Shown: positions 7,834-12,291 of the stretch, piece by piece | How the letters are laid out: every line of letters starts with the position of its first letter | Numbering within the stretch: position 1 is the first letter of the stretch | NCBI GenBank assembly: GCA_035267185.1 | Contig: DATFLY010000005.1 | Location: forward strand, 1 to 12,291 | Direction: 5' to 3' | DNA length: 12,291 nucleotides | From: JAUIBE01 sp035267185 | GTDB lineage: Bacteria > Pseudomonadota > Gammaproteobacteria > Xanthomonadales > SZUA-36 | Program-made: the position numbers and the translations under genes | Notes under the pieces: model-generated | The model's input: only the letters and a program-made list of their open reading frames with translations | The model's database searches: none | Told to the model about the DNA's origin: nothing

Positions 7834-8638
7834 CTGCATCGTGACCTCCCAGGCCGAGTCGGCTGATATCAATGTCCTCTACCAGGAATCAGTTCAGGAT
7901 GTCGAAGCTGAAATCGATTTCGTGGAAGAAACCTGGTCTGAACTCAGGAAGCGGCCGGCTGAACTCTTACGCGAGGATTTTTGTGGCACGGCGAATACGG
8001 CTTGTGAATGGACCCGTCGCGATGAAAACCATTACGCAATCGGCGTGGATCTGGATGAAGATGTCCTGCAATGGGGGGAACTCAACAATATTTCGCAGTT
8101 GAGCGTTGAAGAGCAGGCGCGTATTTCGCTTGTGCATGATGACGTTGCTTCCTCGGATGTTGAAATAGCCGACATCGTCCTGGCAATGAACTTCAGTTAT
8201 TACCTTCTGATGGAACGAGCTGAATTGCTTGAGTACTTCGAAAGTGTGCATGCCGGGCTCGCCGAGGACGGCATTTTCTTTCTCGACGCTTATGGCGGCT
8301 ATGACGCGCCAAGAGTCCTTGAGGAAGAACGCGAGTGTGATGGATTTACCTATATCTGGGACCAGGCCTCGTTCAACCCGATCGATTCCAGGATGAACTG
8401 CAAAATTCATTATGCGTTTCCTGATGGTTCACGGATCGATGGTGCGTTTGATTACTACTGGCGCTTGTGGACGCTACCCGAAATACGTGAATTGCTCGAC
8501 GAGGCAGGATTCAGCCAGGTCGATATTTACTGGGAAGGAACGGACGAGGAAAGTGGCGAAGGAAACGGAATTTTCGAACCTGCAGAGTCGGGCGATCCCG
8601 ATCCTGGTTGGGTCTGCTATATCGTCGCTCAGGTTTGA
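7811..8638 (+). CDS. Uncharacterised class I SAM-dependent methyltransferase
   Basis: The protein has 275 residues from GTG 7811, or 265 from GTG 7841. The second start lies 7 bases after the ispG stop; the first overlaps ispG by 23 bp. Neither has a strong Shine-Dalgarno. The fold is recognisable as Rossmann-type methyltransferase: LREDFCGTANTACEW (53-67) stands in for glycine-rich motif I, IGVDLDEDVLQWG (77-89) gives the acidic SAM-ribose ligand, HDDV (109-112) and DIVLAMNFSYYLL (121-133) follow, and FFLDAYGGYDA (156-166) matches the later strand region. The C-terminal half is rich in aromatic and acidic residues (FDYYWRLWTLPEIRELL) and ends GWVCYIVAQV. The protein is visibly acidic. I recall proteins with the same EDFCGTA/GVDLD/NFSY pattern annotated only as methyltransferases; the substrate is unknown. 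Overlap with ispG suggests coexpression, not a proven shared pathway. Confidence 0.85.
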   Translation: MALARKSDCIVTSQAESADINVLYQESVQDVEAEIDFVEETWSELRKRPAELLREDFCGTANTACEWTRRDENHYAIGVDLDEDVLQWGELNNISQLSVEEQARISLVHDDVASSDVEIADIVLAMNFSYYLLMERAELLEYFESVHAGLAEDGIFFLDAYGGYDAPRVLEEERECDGFTYIWDQASFNPIDSRMNCKIHYAFPDGSRIDGAFDYYWRLWTLPEIRELLDEAGFSQVDIYWEGTDEESGEGNGIFEPAESGDPDPGWVCYIVAQV

Positions 8639-9444
8639 ACAGGGGCCACTAGTGGCATCCTGACACCGCCTGATTCAATTTCATTGAAGCTGACATCTCC
8701 AGGCGCACGAACAACGATAAACACCGTTGTATCTTCCGTTGTCCCTGCAAAATCAACGATAGACCCCGAGTGGGCCTTTCCATCCTCTGTAAACACCTGT
8801 ACTTCACCACCGATCACGAGTTTCGATTCATTTCTGATCCGAATCGCCACCGAGCGCCGTTTCAGCTTGCCAAGGTAGTGAACACGCGCGATGACTTCCT
8901 GGCCGGGGAAACATCCCTTACGAAAACTCAGGGCCTGAATGTTTCCCAGTCCCAGCATTTGAGGCAGGAACTGATCACTGGTTTCACTGTTGAGCCAGAC
9001 GATTCCTGAATTAAGTTCATTCCGGCGCCACTCTTGTAGCAGGGCCTTGTCCCGACGGTCTGTATCTTCAACCAGGCCGTATGTCAGGCTTGTGCCTTTT
9101 GGAGACGCAAAAAGCGGCGATTCCGGTTTGTCGCCTGCAATGACTCCTACGGCTGATTTATTGCTTTCGTTGATCGAGACCCTGGCGCGCAGAATAAAAC
9201 GCCCAAGTTCATCCAGAAGGGCACCCATCAGGTCCCGTGATGCCACCAGGTAAAAGTCCTTTTTGTGCCTGAGAACCAGAATGACAGCCAGCACATTGCC
9301 GGATGGGCGGCAGTATGCAGAAAAGCAGGCCTGGCCATCTGTAAGCCCGGTCAGGTCGGCTGTTAGCTGCGCCTGCAGGTAATCTCCAGCGTCCTCGCCT
9401 GAGACTTTTGCAACCGTTAAATGATCTAGTTTGATCTGACTCAT
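8629..9444 (-). CDS. ygfZ: Folate-binding Fe-S cluster maintenance protein YgfZ
   Basis: YgfZ is a tetrahydrofolate-dependent, GcvT-like protein needed for activity or repair of certain Fe-S enzymes. The family signature KGCFPGQEVIARVHYLGKLKRR-type is intact, with the conserved Cys at residue 178. The N-terminal part (YLQAQLTADLTGL, CRPSGNVLAVILVLRH) is the usual GcvT-like fold; the C-terminal barrel is short. It has 271 residues, against about 326 in E. coli. The start is ATG 9444 (minus strand) with AAAGGA at 9457-9452, 7 bases upstream. The gene converges on the methyltransferase with stops overlapping by 10 bp, and diverges from sdhC. The neighbouring complex II Fe-S subunit is a plausible functional link; ygfZ next to sdh is known from related genomes. 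Confidence 0.93.
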   Translation of the reverse strand: MSQIKLDHLTVAKVSGEDAGDYLQAQLTADLTGLTDGQACFSAYCRPSGNVLAVILVLRHKKDFYLVASRDLMGALLDELGRFILRARVSINESNKSAVGVIAGDKPESPLFASPKGTSLTYGLVEDTDRRDKALLQEWRRNELNSGIVWLNSETSDQFLPQMLGLGNIQALSFRKGCFPGQEVIARVHYLGKLKRRSVAIRIRNESKLVIGGEVQVFTEDGKAHSGSIVDFAGTTEDTTVFIVVRAPGDVSFNEIESGGVRMPLVAPVQT

Positions 9445-9569
9445 AAAAGCATCCTTTATAAAGCGATATTCTATCTGAGCTGATAAACTCAGGTGACCTT
9501 GAATCTGCTGATCTGACTCAGTAGGCTTGCACGGTTGCCGGGCCGTAATCTGACTGGCTCTCGGGAAAA
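9445..9569. promoter_or_regulatory. Divergent ygfZ / sdhC promoter region
   Basis: This 125-bp region must drive both ygfZ (leftward) and sdhCDAB (rightward). For sdhC the best sigma-70-like pair I find is TTGAAT (9499-9504), 17 bp, TAGGCT (9522-9527), a weak match. For ygfZ a minus-strand TAGAAT lies about 25 bases before the start codon, with a poor -35. The hexamer ATCTGA occurs at 9434, 9473, 9511 and 9548, spaced 39, 38 and 37 bp; three of these extend to ATCTGACT, and two of those to GATCTGACTCA. A short inverted repeat CTGAG/CTCAG is centred near 9484. The sites are candidates only. Confidence 0.45.
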
Positions 9570-9965
9570 ATGAACCATATGAATTCCAAACAACGTCCGA
9601 TTTCTCCTTTCATGTTGGGGCCTTATTACAAACCCCAAATCACATCGGTTCTATCAATACTCCATCGAATCACCGGGGTGGTGCTGATCATCGTTGGTGC
9701 ACCTTTACTGCTGTGGTGGCTGGTGGCGCTGGGGCAGGGTGCTGAATCGTATGCTGCCATGCAGGAGTCGCTAGGTGGCATACTGGGAAGGCTTGCCTCC
9801 CTGGCGATCAATTTCAGCCTTAGTTTTCACTTTTTTAACGGCATTCGGCACCTTTTCTGGGATGCAGGGATGGGCCTGGAAATCCAGTCTGCTCGAACAA
9901 GCGGTTGGGCAGTGGTTATTTTATCGGTGGCACTGACCGCAACTTTGGGAGTGATCACACAATGA
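9570..9965 (+). CDS. sdhC: Succinate dehydrogenase cytochrome b556 subunit SdhC
   Basis: SdhC is one of two membrane anchors of complex II, helping bind haem b and ubiquinone. At 131 residues it is typical in size. The N-terminal RPISPFM...ITSVLSILHRITG signature contains S29 and R33, equivalent to the quinone-site Ser27 and Arg31 of E. coli SdhC. The HFFNGIRHLFWDAG motif contains H87, the predicted haem axial ligand (E. coli His84). Three hydrophobic helices are apparent (about 35-55, 72-95, 107-129). The start could be ATG 9570 or ATG 9579. GGGA at 9563-9566 is too close to the first (3 bases) and a little far from the second (12). The stop overlaps the sdhD start as ATGA. Confidence 0.95.
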   Translation: MNHMNSKQRPISPFMLGPYYKPQITSVLSILHRITGVVLIIVGAPLLLWWLVALGQGAESYAAMQESLGGILGRLASLAINFSLSFHFFNGIRHLFWDAGMGLEIQSARTSGWAVVILSVALTATLGVITQ

Positions 9966-10339
9966 GCATTGTTAACCCCCTGGCAAGAGCACGTGGACAC
10001 GGCAGTGCAAAGCAAGGTGTTCACCATTGGTATCTGCAACGAGCGACCGCAGTTCTATTAACTGGACTGGTGGTCTGGTTGCTATACGCGGTCAACACAC
10101 TTTCTGGCGCAGGGTATGAGTCAGCGTTGAGCTTTTTGTCTTCACCTTTCAATGCGGCAGCTGCACTGCTACTGACCTTTGCTGGCCTCTACCACGCCAT
10201 GTTGGGATTGCAGGTGGTGATCGAGGATTACGTCCATTCCAGGGGCCTGGAGATTGCTCTCCAGTTCGTCGTCAAGGGTGGCTGCTACATCGGTATGGTC
10301 ATCAGCACAATTTACATTTTGCAAATCGCGATCGCATAA
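9962..10339 (+). CDS. sdhD: Succinate dehydrogenase hydrophobic membrane anchor subunit SdhD
   Basis: SdhD is the second membrane anchor of complex II. I place the start at ATG 9962, overlapping the sdhC stop by ATGA, giving 125 residues. The upstream in-frame extension to 9905 is sdhC sequence read in another frame. The N-terminus has GSAKQGVHHWYLQRATAVLL, the style of alphaproteobacterial and Xanthomonas-like SdhD. H78 in LYHAMLG is the predicted second haem ligand (E. coli His71), and D89-Y90 at the same spacing match the E. coli Asp82-Tyr83 quinone-site pair. Three hydrophobic helices are visible. sdhA follows after 19 bp. Confidence 0.94.
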   Translation: MSIVNPLARARGHGSAKQGVHHWYLQRATAVLLTGLVVWLLYAVNTLSGAGYESALSFLSSPFNAAAALLLTFAGLYHAMLGLQVVIEDYVHSRGLEIALQFVVKGGCYIGMVISTIYILQIAIA

Positions 10340-10358
10340 AAAGGCAGCTGTTTCTTTT

Positions 10359-12149
10359 ATGAGCAAATCCTACGAAATCACGGAACACACCTACGACGTT
10401 GTCGTCGTCGGCGCCGGAGGGGCAGGACTGCGTGCCACCATGGGTGTGGCTGCAGCCGGACTGTCGACTGCCTGCATCACCAAGGTGTTTCCGACTCGCA
10501 GTCACACGGTAGCCGCACAGGGTGGAATGTCAGCCGCGCTTGGAAACATGGGCGAAGATGACTGGCGTTGGCATATGTATGACACCATCAAGGGTTCCGA
10601 CTGGCTCGGCGACCAGGATGCAATCGAATACATGTGTCGTGAAGCCGTCCCTGCCGTGGTCGAGCTGGAACATTACGGGGTTCCGTTTTCCCGCACTGAA
10701 GACGGCAGAATATACCAAAGGCCTTTTGGCGGCATGACCACTCACTTTGGCGAAGGCACCGCTCAAAGAACGTGTGCTGCTGCAGACAGAACCGGACATG
10801 CGATCCTGCACACGCTTTACCAGCAGTCGCTCAAACATGATGCAACATTCTGCATCGAGTACCTGGCCATTGATCTCCTGATGGATGATGAGGGCGCCTG
10901 TCGGGGCGTGCTTGCCTGGGACCTGGCCGATGGCAGTTTGCACCTGTTTAAGGCGCAGGCTGTGATTCTGGCCACTGGAGGTTATGGTCGCAGCTACTTC
11001 TCCTGCACATCTGCCCATACTTGCACGGGCGATGGCAACGGAATGGTCCTGCGAGCAGGACTACCACTCCAGGATATGGAGTTTGTGCAGTTCCATCCGA
11101 CCGGCATTTATGGAGCCGGCATGCTGATTACAGAGGGTGTGCGGGGAGAAGGCGGATACCTGACAAACTCGGAAGGCGAACGTTTCATGGAGCGTTACGC
11201 GCCCAACGCCAAGGATCTTGCATCACGGGACGTGGTCAGCCGTTCCATGACCATCGAAATTCGCGAGGGCAGGGGAGTTGGCGCAAAGAATGACCATATT
11301 CACCTGAATCTCCAGCATCTTGGCTCTGATGTGATTCATAAGCGCCTGCCCGGGATTGCCGAATCTGCCCGGATTTTTGCTGGTGTCGATGTGGACAAGG
11401 AGCCCATTCCGGTATTGCCAACTGTGCATTACAACATGGGTGGAATTCCTACCAATTACATGGGTGAAGTCGTAACGCTTGCTGGCGACAACCCGGATAC
11501 CGTGGTTCCAGGATTGTTTGCCATCGGCGAAGCAGCCTGCGTTTCGGTTCACGGCGCCAATCGCCTGGGTTCAAATTCGCTTCTTGATTTGATTGTCTTC
11601 GGGCGTGCTGTTTCACACCGATGCGCAGAAGTCATCAAGCCAGGTACGCGGCACCCAAAAACGGACCAGGCGAAACTGGACGCGATGCTGTCTGAATTTG
11701 ATGGCTTGCGTCATGCCGAAGGTGAATTGACAACCTCGGAAATCCGGGCGCAAATGCAGGAGACCATGCAGAACAATGCAGCAGTTTTCCGGACCGGAGA
11801 GGTTCTTGAAGAAGGTTGCAAGCTGATTGATGATGTTAACGACTCATTTTCGAAAGTGAATGTCAGTGATCGTTCTCTGGTTTGGAATTCAGACCTGGTT
11901 GAAACCCTGGAATTACGCAATTTGTTGGGCAATGCAGTCACGACCATGGTGTCTGCCGAGAACCGGAAAGAGAGCAGGGGTGCCCATGCCCGTGAAGACT
12001 TTCCGGACAGGGATGATGAGAACTGGATGAAACACACCCTTTCCTGGATGAATGCAGACGGCGATGTGAAAATTGATTACAGACCGGTTCATATGAATAC
12101 ACTGACCGATGATGTCGAGGTGGTCCCACCCAAGGCAAGGGTTTACTGA
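10359..12149 (+). CDS. sdhA: Succinate dehydrogenase flavoprotein subunit SdhA
   Basis: SdhA carries covalent FAD and oxidises succinate to fumarate, linking the TCA cycle to the quinone pool. I chose ATG 10359 (596 residues) because MSKSYEITEHTYDVVVVGAGGAGLRA matches the family N-terminus; the in-frame extension back to 10254 lies inside sdhD. The dinucleotide motif GAGGAG is at 18-23, and H49 in RSHTVAAQGG is the FAD-linking histidine. Other family segments are FGGMTTHFGEGTAQR, QFHPTGIYGAGMLITEGVRGEGG, ASRDVVSRS, VHYNMGGIPTN and HGANRLGSNSLLDL. The protein is intact to its C-terminus. The style (YFSCTSAHTCTGDG) is that of the alphaproteobacterial/mitochondrial clade. AAGG at 10341-10344 is the only Shine-Dalgarno-like site and is distant. 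The stop overlaps the sdhB start (TGATG). Confidence 0.98.
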   Translation: MSKSYEITEHTYDVVVVGAGGAGLRATMGVAAAGLSTACITKVFPTRSHTVAAQGGMSAALGNMGEDDWRWHMYDTIKGSDWLGDQDAIEYMCREAVPAVVELEHYGVPFSRTEDGRIYQRPFGGMTTHFGEGTAQRTCAAADRTGHAILHTLYQQSLKHDATFCIEYLAIDLLMDDEGACRGVLAWDLADGSLHLFKAQAVILATGGYGRSYFSCTSAHTCTGDGNGMVLRAGLPLQDMEFVQFHPTGIYGAGMLITEGVRGEGGYLTNSEGERFMERYAPNAKDLASRDVVSRSMTIEIREGRGVGAKNDHIHLNLQHLGSDVIHKRLPGIAESARIFAGVDVDKEPIPVLPTVHYNMGGIPTNYMGEVVTLAGDNPDTVVPGLFAIGEAACVSVHGANRLGSNSLLDLIVFGRAVSHRCAEVIKPGTRHPKTDQAKLDAMLSEFDGLRHAEGELTTSEIRAQMQETMQNNAAVFRTGEVLEEGCKLIDDVNDSFSKVNVSDRSLVWNSDLVETLELRNLLGNAVTTMVSAENRKESRGAHAREDFPDRDDENWMKHTLSWMNADGDVKIDYRPVHMNTLTDDVEVVPPKARVY

Positions 12150-12291
12150 TGGCGCAATTTCAGCTTCCAAAAAATTCCAGACCACAGAAAGGCGAACATT
12201 TTGCTGCGCCGGAAGGTGCGTCAAACATCAAGAGTTTTCACGTTTATCGATGGAATCCGGATGAGCCAGGCAACCCGACCGTCAACCAGTA
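12149..12291 (+). CDS. sdhB: Succinate dehydrogenase iron-sulfur subunit SdhB, 5' part
   Basis: ATG 12149 overlaps the sdhA stop (TGATG), with AAGGG at 12137-12141 seven bases upstream. The frame stays open to the window end, giving 47 codons. The N-terminus MAQFQLPKNSRP...KGEHFAAPEGASNIKSFHVYRWNPDEPGNP matches the extended N-terminus of alphaproteobacterial-type SdhB before the plant-type ferredoxin domain. No cluster cysteines are reached within the window. The complete protein should carry the [2Fe-2S], [4Fe-4S] and [3Fe-4S] clusters that pass electrons from FAD to ubiquinone. Confidence 0.93.
   Translation, partial: MAQFQLPKNSRPQKGEHFAAPEGASNIKSFHVYRWNPDEPGNPTVNQ

Noticed and set aside
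9476..9492. CTGAG/CTCAG inverted repeat as a terminator
   Set aside because: The stem is only 5 bp, the loop 7-8 bases, and no U-tract follows; it sits in a divergent promoter region.
9905..9961. Upstream extension of sdhD to 9905
   Set aside because: It is sdhC sequence in another frame; ATG 9962 overlaps the sdhC stop and matches the family start.
10254..10358. Upstream extension of sdhA to 10254
   Set aside because: It lies within sdhD, and the family N-terminus begins at ATG 10359.
10530..11018. 162-codon minus-strand frame inside sdhA
   Set aside because: It is a shadow of the highly conserved sdhA; nothing recognisable is encoded.
1..12291. Mobile elements, prophage, CRISPR or defence genes
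   Set aside because: No transposase, integrase, terminal repeats, spacer arrays or defence-type proteins are visible; the genes are conserved housekeeping genes of even composition.

Overview
This window is a densely packed, conserved housekeeping stretch of a Gram-negative proteobacterium. I read it as a gammaproteobacterium, probably a deep-branching, Xanthomonadales-like lineage. The evidence for the phylum is lipid A/Kdo genes (msbA, lpxK, kdsB) behind an exbD-type gene. The evidence for the finer placement is a 415-residue IspG with the CPGCGRTTSTFF-type motif, a 596-residue SdhA and an SdhB N-terminus of the alphaproteobacterial/mitochondrial style, and ygfZ divergent from sdhCDAB. The taxonomic placement is inference from protein style, not from a search. 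I see no mobile element, CRISPR array, tRNA or rRNA.

Layout. (1) Positions 1-5832, plus strand: the 3' end of exbD/tolR, then msbA, lpxK, kdsB and uvrC. The genes from msbA on are tightly spaced: lpxK/kdsB overlap by 17 bp, kdsB/uvrC by an ATGA, and both lpxK and kdsB use TTG starts with good Shine-Dalgarno sequences. The exbD-msbA gap holds a 14-bp tandem repeat that encodes a chain of ATGA-overlapping mini-ORFs. (2) Positions 5930-8638, plus strand: pgsA, ispG and an uncharacterised SAM-dependent methyltransferase, again with overlapping ends. An extended -10-like site lies in the 97-bp uvrC-pgsA gap. (3) Positions 8629-9444, minus strand: ygfZ, converging on the methyltransferase with a 10-bp overlap. 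(4) Positions 9570-12291, plus strand: sdhC, sdhD, sdhA and the start of sdhB, divergent from ygfZ across a 125-bp region.

How the genes work together. msbA, lpxK and kdsB make and export the lipid A-Kdo core of LPS. PgsA makes the phosphatidylglycerol phosphate precursor of membrane phospholipid. IspG is the penultimate MEP-pathway enzyme, feeding undecaprenyl-phosphate and quinones. SdhCDAB is respiratory complex II. UvrC is the nucleotide excision repair nuclease. UvrC, IspG and SdhB are all (known or likely) Fe-S proteins, and YgfZ is a folate-dependent Fe-S maintenance factor.

No clearly novel system is visible. The items most worth a second look are the exbD-msbA mini-ORF repeat, regularly spaced ATCTGA motifs in the ygfZ-sdhC region, and the uncharacterised methyltransferase coupled to ispG. 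There is no gene-free stretch longer than 300 bases.
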